From Deltaproteobacteria bacterium (GTDB taxonomy: Bacteria > Desulfobacterota > Desulfobacteria > Desulfobacterales > SURF-7), in NCBI GenBank assembly GCA_019307665.1, contig JAFDJC010000214.1:1-5636 (forward strand): a stretch of 5,636 bases of DNA. The letters are read 5' to 3'. The notes beneath the pieces are model-generated. The model worked only from the letters and a program-made list of their open reading frames with translations, did no database searches and was not told where the DNA came from. Of the stretch, positions 1-5,636 are shown in pieces; positions within the stretch are counted from its first letter, which is position 1; every line of letters begins with the position of its first letter. The position numbers were made by a program, and so were the translations under genes.

Positions 1-236
1 TTTGCGTTATAGCTTACGTCCAGCTGCGGCCAGAAAGGACTGCTGCTGGCCCGCTGATCTTCCTTTTGCTGTTGAACCGCCAATCTGTATTTTTCTATGA
101 TTTTTCTATTGGCAATACCTGCATCCTGAAGCTCCGCAAGCGACATGGACCATGCGCTTTCCGTATGCAACAGCAACAGGGTTATTACCAGTGGAAGTAT
201 TTTACTGTAGCTCAATCGTTTAAGTATTTGCATCAT
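1..236 (-). CDS. TolC-family outer-membrane efflux channel, N-terminal part (runs off left edge)
   Basis: This is the beginning of the outer-membrane channel of the tripartite pump; only 78 codons are in the window and the rest lies beyond position 1. The translation starts MMQILKRLSYSKILPLVIT. It has a positively charged n-region, a hydrophobic core at residues 13-23 and a likely signal peptidase I site after Ala-Trp-Ser (residues 28-30). The mature part opens with SLAELQDAGIANRKI and a charged, Gln-rich amphipathic helix. It then reaches SSPFWPQLDVSYNA (residues 65-78), which matches the usual TolC/OEP pattern of a first periplasmic helix leading into a Pro-containing first beta strand. The start is set by a GGAG eight bases upstream; the second Met is possible but its spacing is longer. 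The start overlaps the 3' end of the pump gene by 17 nt, so translational coupling is likely. Family assignment rests on the N-terminus plus operon position; I cannot assign a subfamily. Confidence 0.88.
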   Translation of the reverse strand, partial: MMQILKRLSYSKILPLVITLLLLHTESAWSMSLAELQDAGIANRKIIEKYRLAVQQQKEDQRASSSPFWPQLDVSYNA

Positions 237-3200
237 TCTTTCTGCTCCGTTCATAACCTATAAAGAAGGACAGGAGGGCTGGAATCAAAAAAACAGTGAA
301 AAGGGTTGAAACCGCAAGCCCGCCCAATATAACACTGCCAAGGCCTCTGTAAAGCTCACTTCCGGCCCCGGTGGAAAGGACCAGTGGAAGCATTCCGAAA
401 ATACTGGTGGTCGTGCTCATAAAAATGGGTTTGATCCGTGTGCGTACGGATTCCACCACAGCATCGATGCCCACCATGTTGTTGAACCTGACATTGTTAA
501 GGGACTGGTGTACAATCAGAATTGCATTATTGACAACTGTTCCGACAAGAATGATAAACCCAAGCATGTTCACAATATCAAGCGGCTGAGGCGCGATGAA
601 TGTATCTACCAGCCGGATGCCTATCAATCCTCCGGCTGCTGCCAGCGGAACGGAAAACATAATAAAAAATGGATAAAAGAAATTTTCAAACAAGGCCGAC
701 ATTAAAAGATAGACAATAATGGCCGCCAGAATAAGGTTCCACTTGATGGTAGAAAGAGCTTCCGCTAATTTGTCCGCATTTCCGCCAACACTAACAACTA
801 CATCTTTCAGTTGGCCGTTTTCTTTGAGAGGATGAATAATATTGTTTTCTATTGTTTCCATTGCCTTCTGGAGCGGAAGATCAGTTGGCGGAGTCACCTC
901 CAATTTGATATTTCGCTTTCTTTCAAGATGATCAATTTGCGTCATGCCCTGGCCATAACTCATGTCGGCGATATCCTTGATACGGACAAGTTTTCCGAAT
1001 CGTGTGGATATGGAAGTGTTGGCGATGTCCTCCGGAGTTTGGATATCCCCGGCATCACTTCGAAGCACAAGGTCAATTTTTTTGGCCTGCTCAGGTTTAA
1101 ATTCACCTACTTTGCGACCATCCATCATCACATCAATCAGAATGCCGAGTTCGTCTTCGGTGATTCCGTTTGCCAGAAGCTTGGAACGGTTCGGGTAAAA
1201 ATTGGCCTCCGGGTATGAATTTTCCAGGGACGGCACCGGTCTGACCTGGGCATCCGCAATATTCTTCTTAATACTCCCGAACAGCATTCGGGCCACATCA
1301 ATTAGCCGGTTGATATCTTCCCCTGAAATGTTTACATCCACTGTTCGGCCGCGACCGACTCTATTTTGAAAAATCCCCGCCTGGGTGCTGACGCCGAAAA
1401 TACCGGGTATGGAATTGATAATTCTTGTAAACAGCGGCATCATTTTTCTTGCCTCTGTCTCATGGGCGCTGATGGCACCGAAAAGGGTAATGCGATCGGC
1501 GGCAACAAAGAACATATTTTTAATTTTGGGTATACCGTCTTTATAGTCTTCTTCAAAGTAAGGCTTGGTGCTGCGAAAAATGAAATTGCCGATGGCTTCC
1601 CGTTTTTCCATGGAATATCCCGGAGGCGGAATCATGATATTCAGGATCAGATTTCTGTTTCCCTGGGGAAGGTATTCAGCCTTGGGTATCAACAGGGCAG
1701 CCACGGTCGCTGATATTCCGACAAGAAGAAGAATAGTGATGACCCTTGAACGAACGCTTTTCAAGGTTCTTGCTGAAATGGCCATGATCATATTAGATGC
1801 TTTGTTTCCGACAGCATCGATTGTTCCTGTCCGTTGTTTCTTTTTTTTTGCAAACCGATAGAGTTGATTGGCAAGGGTGGGGATAACCGATACGGATACA
1901 ATCAGACTCAAAAGAATAGCAAATGTAATGGCAATGGCGATATCCTTGAACAATTGTCCGGATTCTTCCTGCATAAAAATGATTGGCAGGAATACAGCTA
2001 TCGTGGTTGTAGTGGATGCCAGTACGGCTCCCCAGACTTCTTGAGCCCCATCATAGGCGGACTGAAAGGGGCCTTTTCCCATCCCGCGGTGGCGGTCAAT
2101 ATTTTCCAGCACCACAATTGCGTTATCCACCAGCATTCCGACGGCAAACGAGATGCCCGCCAGGCTGACAACGTTTAAACTTCGTTGCATTACCCACATA
2201 AAAATAAATGTGCCGATAATGGATATGGGAATCGCGATGGCTACGGCCAGGGTTGAGCTGATGCTTCTCAGGAAAATAAAAAGGACGCATACGGCCAGCA
2301 TGCCGCCGATCAGAACATTTTTCTGAACCAGGCCTATGGCGGTGTTAATATAGGGCGTCTGTTCATATACAATTTCAAAGTAAAGTTGATGATCTTTTAG
2401 AATTGTTTCATTCACCTGATCCACGACGATTTTCATTCGCTTGGTGAGTTCAACAACATTGGCGCCTTGTTCTTTTCTGACACCCACAACGATCATGGGC
2501 GACCCGTTATGCATGACCGATACATCTTTTGGCGCGTAACCGATGCGGGTTTGGGCGACATCTTTTAAATAAATCCTTCGTATGCCGTCGTCCCTCAGAA
2601 CCACATTTAAGGGATCGCTAACTTCCTGATATTGGCTCACCATCCGAACACGGTAGTTTTTCTTTTCAAGACCCAGGATACCGGCGGAAACGTTGGTGTT
2701 GGAAGTGGCCAGCCGTCGGGCGACTTCCGTCATGCTCAGGTTATACTGGGCCAGTTTTTGGGGAGAGATGACAACTTCCAGTTGTTTTTCAGAACCGCCA
2801 AACACAAAAAGTGATCCAACACCGGGCACCCGCTCAAGATATTGCCGAACGTCATTTTCGAACATGGTTCGGTAAGTATCCACCTTGGCAGGGTCTCCGC
2901 TCTTGGTTTTCATCACCATCCAGATTACCGGTGAGCTTTGTGATCCGGATGCGTCGATGACCGGTTTTTCAACATTTTCCGGATAGCTTCTTACTTCGTT
3001 CAGTTTGTTTGAAACCCTGAGGAGCGCGGCATCCGTATCGGTTCCAACTTCAAAAGTCAGGTTGATTTCAGCCCGGCTGTTGTAGCTCGAGCTTTCCATG
3101 CTCGTCAGCCTTTGAATGCCTTTGAGAACCGCTTCTTGTTCCTCCACGATATCTTTTTCTACTTCATAGGGCGTTGCTCCCTGCCAGGCTGTTGTAACCG

Positions 3201-3336
3201 TAATCTGCGGCTGTTCGACATCAGGCGTGAGCTGTACAGGCAGGCGCATAATTCCGATTAATCCAAAGAGAACCACCAGGATAACGCCAACGATAATCGT
3301 AACAGGTTTTGTAATCGAAAATTTTATGATATCCAT
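220..3336 (-). CDS. RND-family inner-membrane efflux pump (HAE1/AcrB-like permease subunit)
   Basis: This 1038-residue protein has the full length and two-fold architecture of HAE1 RND exporters, which drive drug-type substrates out of the periplasm with the proton gradient. The N-terminus MDIIKFSITKPVTIIVGV is the family's typical cytoplasmic tail plus TM1 (about 12-29). A large periplasmic porter/docking region follows (about 30-335), then TM2-TM6 (about 338-488), a basic cytoplasmic linker (494-530), TM7 (531-550), a second periplasmic region (551-860) and TM8-TM12 (about 864-1025). Typical motifs are GMLVDNAIVVLENI in TM4 (400-413), VVNNAILIV in TM10 (934-942) and STGAGSELYRGLG (988-1000). 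Compared with AcrB, D404 matches D407, but N405 replaces D408, N936 replaces K940 and K969 replaces R971. The first two changes are familiar from a large RND subgroup. No good Shine-Dalgarno precedes the ATG, and the adaptor stop is 5 nt upstream, so translation is probably coupled. The substrate cannot be deduced. Confidence 0.96.
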   Translation of the reverse strand: MDIIKFSITKPVTIIVGVILVVLFGLIGIMRLPVQLTPDVEQPQITVTTAWQGATPYEVEKDIVEEQEAVLKGIQRLTSMESSSYNSRAEINLTFEVGTDTDAALLRVSNKLNEVRSYPENVEKPVIDASGSQSSPVIWMVMKTKSGDPAKVDTYRTMFENDVRQYLERVPGVGSLFVFGGSEKQLEVVISPQKLAQYNLSMTEVARRLATSNTNVSAGILGLEKKNYRVRMVSQYQEVSDPLNVVLRDDGIRRIYLKDVAQTRIGYAPKDVSVMHNGSPMIVVGVRKEQGANVVELTKRMKIVVDQVNETILKDHQLYFEIVYEQTPYINTAIGLVQKNVLIGGMLAVCVLFIFLRSISSTLAVAIAIPISIIGTFIFMWVMQRSLNVVSLAGISFAVGMLVDNAIVVLENIDRHRGMGKGPFQSAYDGAQEVWGAVLASTTTTIAVFLPIIFMQEESGQLFKDIAIAITFAILLSLIVSVSVIPTLANQLYRFAKKKKQRTGTIDAVGNKASNMIMAISARTLKSVRSRVITILLLVGISATVAALLIPKAEYLPQGNRNLILNIMIPPPGYSMEKREAIGNFIFRSTKPYFEEDYKDGIPKIKNMFFVAADRITLFGAISAHETEARKMMPLFTRIINSIPGIFGVSTQAGIFQNRVGRGRTVDVNISGEDINRLIDVARMLFGSIKKNIADAQVRPVPSLENSYPEANFYPNRSKLLANGITEDELGILIDVMMDGRKVGEFKPEQAKKIDLVLRSDAGDIQTPEDIANTSISTRFGKLVRIKDIADMSYGQGMTQIDHLERKRNIKLEVTPPTDLPLQKAMETIENNIIHPLKENGQLKDVVVSVGGNADKLAEALSTIKWNLILAAIIVYLLMSALFENFFYPFFIMFSVPLAAAGGLIGIRLVDTFIAPQPLDIVNMLGFIILVGTVVNNAILIVHQSLNNVRFNNMVGIDAVVESVRTRIKPIFMSTTTSIFGMLPLVLSTGAGSELYRGLGSVILGGLAVSTLFTVFLIPALLSFFIGYERSRKNDANT
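245..248 (-). promoter_or_regulatory. Ribosome binding site of the channel gene, inside the pump gene
   Basis: Read on the minus strand this is GGAG, followed by CAGAAAGA and then ATG at 236. It lies inside the last codons of the pump gene, and its 8-nt spacing favours the first of two adjacent ATG codons as the start. Confidence 0.6.
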
Positions 3337-3341
3337 AATAA

Positions 3342-4394
3342 TCAGTCTTTGCTGTTTTTATCTATAATTTCCACTTCCTGATCCGGTTTCAAACGATCAT
3401 TCCCGTCTACGACCAAAGGCATCCCCGGAACAATATATGGATTGTCCACGCCAAGGTATTCACCATCATATACAACAATATTAATGGGAAGAACAGTCGC
3501 CTTGCCTTCTTTGATCGTGTAGACCAGGTCTTTTCCCTGGTAACGGATGAGCGCGTCACGTTTGATCATTCGCAATTTCATTTGATCGCTCACAGGCACA
3601 TGAACCGATGCAGACATGTTCTGTATGGCGGATTGAAAATAGGGGACGCTGATTTTTATCTGAAATGTTTTGGTGGCGATGTCCGCAACAGGTGTAATTT
3701 GTTGGACAGTGCCTTTAAATTCTTTGCTGACCGCATTTATGGATAAAAAGATATTGCTGCCGGGGTGAATAAACCGGATTAAATCTTCGGACACTGCCAC
3801 GTTAACTACCATGTCGGCAGTTGAACCCAGTGAGCAGACGGGTGTTCCCGGAGAAACCCACTCCCCTTCATTCTTAAATTTTTGCAGGATAATGCCGTCA
3901 AAAGGGGCACGAATGCTGCTTTTTTTCATTTCAAGCTGGAACTTATCGATTTGCAGCTGGATCATTTCATGATGCGTCTGGAGCTCGCGTAAACGATCAG
4001 CCAGATCATCGTAAGCTTTTTCTGTGGCGGCTTCTTCTTTATAAAGCATCTCAAATCGATTCAGATTTTTTTCAGCATTTTGAATTTTGATGGAAACCCC
4101 TTCTTTTTCTTTTGACCGGATATCGATGCTTTGCTGAATAAACTCTGAGTTCAGCCTGACAAGTATGTCTCCTTTTTTAATCTGCATTCCTTCTTTAAAA
4201 GACACCTTTTCAATCAGACCCGCTATTTCCGGTGATATTCCGGAGAGTTTGTCGAACTCCAAAACACCAACCATCTGGTTTGTTTTGAAAATTTCTTTTT
4301 CAAACACCTTTGCCACAACAACTTTGGAAGGCGGCTGGGCAAACGCTGAAATCGTGCTCAAGCAAAAAACCATTATTGCCGGTATGACTCTCAT
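3342..4394 (-). CDS. Periplasmic adaptor (membrane fusion protein) of the RND efflux pump
   Basis: This 350-residue protein should bridge the RND pump and the outer-membrane channel. It starts with a signal peptide (MRVIPAIMVFCLSTISAFAQ) and a likely cut after Ala-Phe-Ala at 17-19. Cys11 is preceded by Val-Phe and does not form a lipobox, so it looks like a soluble periplasmic form rather than an AcrA-type lipoprotein. The adaptor domain order is clear: first half-lipoyl segment at about 52-82 (AGLIEKVSFKEGMQIKKGD), a short alpha-helical hairpin at about 83-158 rich in Glu, Lys and Gln, and second half-lipoyl segment at 161-191 (IRAPFDGIILQKF). A beta-barrel domain follows (about 192-268), then a membrane-proximal domain to the end. 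A strong GAGGTG sits four bases before the ATG. It is the first gene of the operon, followed 5 nt later by the pump gene. The hairpin is fairly short, so the periplasmic reach of the partner channel may differ from that of TolC. Confidence 0.95.
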   Translation of the reverse strand: MRVIPAIMVFCLSTISAFAQPPSKVVVAKVFEKEIFKTNQMVGVLEFDKLSGISPEIAGLIEKVSFKEGMQIKKGDILVRLNSEFIQQSIDIRSKEKEGVSIKIQNAEKNLNRFEMLYKEEAATEKAYDDLADRLRELQTHHEMIQLQIDKFQLEMKKSSIRAPFDGIILQKFKNEGEWVSPGTPVCSLGSTADMVVNVAVSEDLIRFIHPGSNIFLSINAVSKEFKGTVQQITPVADIATKTFQIKISVPYFQSAIQNMSASVHVPVSDQMKLRMIKRDALIRYQGKDLVYTIKEGKATVLPINIVVYDGEYLGVDNPYIVPGMPLVVDGNDRLKPDQEVEIIDKNSKD

Positions 4395-4408
4395 GTTTCA
4401 CCTCGTGT

Positions 4409-4421
4409 AAAATGTCATTTT
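4409..4421. repeat. Short perfect palindrome in the adaptor leader
   Basis: AAAATGTCATTTT has 6-nt arms around one central base and sits 5-6 nt upstream of the adaptor ribosome binding site. As RNA the stem would be weak because it is nearly all A-U. If it is functional, an operator is more likely than a hairpin. In AT-rich DNA such a short palindrome can arise by chance. Confidence 0.3.
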
Positions 4422-4526
4422 TCAATTCAAATAAAAATCTTTGCATTTTCAATATAGAATATCAAACATATTTTTTTAACCAGACAGTCTTTTTCTTTTG
4501 TGATATATATTGCCGCATTTCAGAGC

Positions 4527-4555
4527 TTGAAAAAATATCTGAATCATGTTTTTAT
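4527..4555 (+). promoter_or_regulatory. Candidate sigma-70-like promoter of the CQLG protein gene
   Basis: TTGAAA at 4527-4532 matches five of six bases of the -35 consensus. Seventeen bases later TTTTAT (4550-4555) matches four of six of the -10 consensus. Transcription would start near 4562 and give a leader of about 30 nt before the ATG at 4592. The -10 overlaps an imperfect inverted repeat (4537-4560). This is a motif match only, in AT-rich sequence where chance matches are common. Confidence 0.35.
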
Positions 4556-4560
4556 TCGAT
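4537..4560. repeat. Imperfect inverted repeat over the candidate -10 region
   Basis: ATCTGAAT (4537-4544) and ATTCGAT (4554-4560) pair as seven base pairs with one bulged T, around a nine-base centre. It could be a regulator binding site or a weak leader hairpin, or simply chance in AT-rich DNA. Confidence 0.25.
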
Positions 4561-4591
4561 GGAAACCTTTTTGAAATAAGGGAGGCATATC

Positions 4592-5026
4592 ATGACCCAC
4601 GAAGATGCAGGACATTATGCTGCAAAGCATGAACCGGGAGTTAAAGCGGATTCAAAAATCGTTGATGCTATCAAGGAAAAAATGTCAGATGGGAAAATTA
4701 CCTGCGCTGCAATGCATGGGATTGCCAAAATGCTTAGCGTATCTCCAGCTGAAGTCGGAAAAACTGCTGATCTACTGGAAGTGCGATTGCTTAAATGTCA
4801 ACTTGGGTTGTTCGGATATTCGCCTGAAAGGAAAATTGTAAAGCCCGCGGAGAATGTATCTTCCGAGATTTCAAGAGCTATTCGAGAGTCGATTGAAAAC
4901 CAGCGTATTTCATGCCTTTCATGTTGGGAAATAGCGGAAAAATCAGGCTGCGGTAAAATGGATATCTCGGCTGCCTGTGAAGAACTGGGAGTCAAGATTT
5001 CTCCCTGTCAGCTTGGAGCGTTCTGA
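4592..5026 (+). CDS. Two-copy cysteine/CQLG-motif protein with HTH-like repeats, function unknown
   Basis: I do not recognise a named family with certainty; it resembles conserved hypothetical proteins of anaerobic bacteria as I remember them. The 144-residue protein has no signal peptide or membrane segment, so it should be cytoplasmic. After a His-containing N-terminal tail (MTHEDAGHYAAKHEP), residues 21-74 and 91-144 are two copies of one domain that align without a gap at an offset of exactly 70 residues, with 16 of 54 positions identical. Each copy runs: helix (DAIKEKM / RAIRESI), Ile-x-Cys (C38 / C108), an HTH-like stretch (GIAKMLSVSPAEVGKTADLL in copy one), a short strand, and Cys-Gln-Leu-Gly-x-Phe (C69 / C139). 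The second copy ends the protein and carries extra cysteines C111, C120 and C129. A strong AGGGAGG lies six bases before the ATG. The cysteines suggest metal binding or redox sensing, and the core suggests nucleic-acid binding; both are inference. The gene is divergent from the efflux operon and probably co-transcribed with the hydrolase gene downstream. Confidence 0.9.
   Translation: MTHEDAGHYAAKHEPGVKADSKIVDAIKEKMSDGKITCAAMHGIAKMLSVSPAEVGKTADLLEVRLLKCQLGLFGYSPERKIVKPAENVSSEISRAIRESIENQRISCLSCWEIAEKSGCGKMDISAACEELGVKISPCQLGAF
4652..4813 (+). repeat. Coding repeat, copy 1 of the CQLG domain
   Basis: Encodes residues 21-74. Key residues are C38, the I44-A45 pair, the S51-P52 turn, V55-G56, L62, V64 and C69-Gln-Leu-Gly-Leu-Phe74. 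The Ser-Val-Ser-Pro turn between two helices is the clearest helix-turn-helix-like feature in the protein. The segment after it (GYSPERKIVKPAENVS) is a linker to copy 2. Confidence 0.75.
4862..5023 (+). repeat. Coding repeat, copy 2 of the CQLG domain
   Basis: Encodes residues 91-144 and aligns to copy 1 without gaps. Shared residues include S91, I93, A96, I97, E99, I106, C108, I114, A115, L132, V134 and C139-Gln-Leu-Gly plus F144. The turn region is changed to Ser-Gly-Cys-Gly-Lys, and three cysteines (111, 120, 129) are unique to this copy. The two copies have therefore diverged and may not have the same role. The divergence indicates an old duplication. Confidence 0.75.
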
Positions 5027-5071
5027 TCAGTTGAGAATTACGCCACACCAATACAAATAAAAGAGGCCCCC

Positions 5072-5636
5072 ATGTGTGATACTTTTGTGGCGCTACCCGA
5101 TACAACAGGCGACGGCACCGTCATTTTCGGAAAAAACAGCGACCGGGAACCCAATGAAGCCCAAGCCCTGGAATTTTATCCTGGCCGGACATATTCTGAA
5201 ACAACAGACCAGGTGTCATGCACTTATATTAAAATTCCCCAGGTGAAGGAGACCCATGCCGTGCTCCTGGGCCGGCCCTTCTGGATGTGGGGCGCTGAGA
5301 TGGGTGCAAATGACAGAGGTGTAGTGATCGGCAACGAAGCCGTGTTCACCAAGATGCCTTATTCAAAAAAGGATGTGCTTACCGGCATGGATCTTCTACG
5401 GCTCGCACTCGAACGGTCTGCTACCGCAGAACAGGCACTTGAAACCATTGTCCAGCTAATGTCTGATCACGGTCAGGGCGGGTTATGCGGATATAAAGAC
5501 AAAAAGCTGGTTTACCACAACAGTTATATAATCGCGGACTCTAAAGGAGCCTGGGTTCTCGAAACCGCGGGCCACCTATGGGCCGCGCTTGAGGTGAAGA
5601 ATTTTTATTCCATCAGCAATGGTTTGACCATTGGAG
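5072..5636 (+). CDS. Secernin / peptidase C69-like Ntn hydrolase, N-terminal part (runs off right edge)
   Basis: 188 codons are present and the reading frame is still open at the window edge. The start MCDTFVALPDTTGDGTVIFG followed by KNSDREPNEAQ (21-31) is the hallmark of the secernin/C69 dipeptidase group. In this family removal of Met1 exposes Cys2 as the N-terminal nucleophile. Other family-like stretches are WGAEMGANDRGVVIGNEAVF (73-92), GMDLLRLALERSATAEQAL (105-123), DHGQGGLCGY (132-141) and SYIIADSKGAWVLETAG (151-167). There is no signal peptide, as expected for an enzyme that needs Cys2 exposed, so it should act in the cytoplasm. Activity is probably amide-bond hydrolysis of a small peptide or amide, but substrates of bacterial secernin-like proteins are poorly defined. 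AGAGG sits five bases before the ATG. Only 45 nt separate it from the CQLG protein gene, with no visible terminator, so an operon is likely. Confidence 0.9.
   Translation, partial: MCDTFVALPDTTGDGTVIFGKNSDREPNEAQALEFYPGRTYSETTDQVSCTYIKIPQVKETHAVLLGRPFWMWGAEMGANDRGVVIGNEAVFTKMPYSKKDVLTGMDLLRLALERSATAEQALETIVQLMSDHGQGGLCGYKDKKLVYHNSYIIADSKGAWVLETAGHLWAALEVKNFYSISNGLTIG

Larger units (their letters stand above)
4395..4591. promoter_or_regulatory. AT-rich divergent intergenic region between the pump operon and the CQLG protein
   Basis: This 197-nt spacer separates two divergently transcribed units and must hold the signals for both unless transcription enters from outside. It is much richer in A and T than the flanking genes. 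On the minus strand a TTGATA and a nearby TATATT can be seen, but no pair with good spacing stands out, so I do not place the pump promoter exactly. AAAATGTCATTTT at 4409-4421 is a perfect 13-nt palindrome just upstream of the adaptor ribosome binding site. The related string CATTTTCAAT recurs about 29 nt further on. No gene, terminator or riboswitch-like fold is evident. Confidence 0.6.

Noticed and set aside
811..1218. 135-codon open frame on the plus strand inside the pump gene
   Set aside because: It lies wholly antisense to a well-supported RND gene, has no recognisable motif and no ribosome binding site. It is a shadow frame, like the other plus-strand frames between 66 and 2875.
1834..2178. 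114-codon plus-strand open frame antisense to the pump
   Set aside because: Its composition follows from the complementary strand of the transmembrane coding region; no domain is visible.
3374..4394. Adaptor as a lipoprotein
   Set aside because: The only early cysteine (Cys11) is preceded by Val-Phe, which does not fit a lipobox, while Ala-Phe-Ala at 17-19 is a normal signal peptidase I site.
4165..4410. 81-codon plus-strand frame over the 5' end of the adaptor gene
   Set aside because: It is antisense to the adaptor's signal peptide and lipoyl region and would collide with its ribosome binding site; no supporting features.
4605..4841. 78-codon frame overlapping the CQLG protein gene in another frame
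   Set aside because: The 144-codon frame has a strong ribosome binding site and an internal protein-level repeat, so this one is a shadow.
4798..4995. 65-codon minus-strand frame antisense to repeat copy 2
   Set aside because: No ribosome binding site or motif, and it is fully antisense to the supported gene.
5027..5071. Possible terminator or separate promoter between the CQLG protein and hydrolase genes
   Set aside because: No GC-rich stem followed by a T run and no convincing -35/-10 pair could be found in these 45 nt.

Overview
The window looks like chromosomal DNA of a Gram-negative bacterium with moderate GC content. Gram-negative is well supported, because a complete tripartite efflux operon with a TolC-type outer-membrane component needs two membranes. 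An anaerobic, Desulfobacterota-like host is a guess. It rests on the overall look of the proteins, especially the small two-copy CQLG-motif protein and the secernin-like hydrolase. There are no RNA genes, insertion sequences, CRISPR arrays or attachment sites.

Left and centre (1-4394, minus strand): one compact operon transcribed right to left. It encodes a periplasmic adaptor (350 aa), an RND inner-membrane pump of the HAE1 type (1038 aa), and the first 78 residues of a TolC-family outer-membrane channel that runs off the left edge. The adaptor and pump genes are 5 nt apart, and the pump and channel genes overlap by 17 nt. Together they should form one envelope-spanning, proton-driven export machine. 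Substrate cannot be read from the sequence. The pump keeps one transmembrane-4 aspartate but has Asn at the positions of AcrB D408 and K940.

Middle (4395-4591): an AT-rich divergent intergenic region that should hold the promoters for both directions. It contains a plausible sigma-70-like promoter toward the right and two short inverted repeats.

Right (4592-5636, plus strand): a 144-aa protein built from two gapless copies of a 54-residue domain, each with a helix-turn-helix-like core and a closing Cys-Gln-Leu-Gly-x-Phe motif. It is followed after 45 nt, with no visible terminator, by the 5' part of a secernin/C69-family Ntn-hydrolase gene that runs off the right edge. The duplicated cysteine protein is the least explained item. 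Its fold suggestion and divergent position beside the pump operon make a redox- or metal-sensing regulator possible, but this is inference only.
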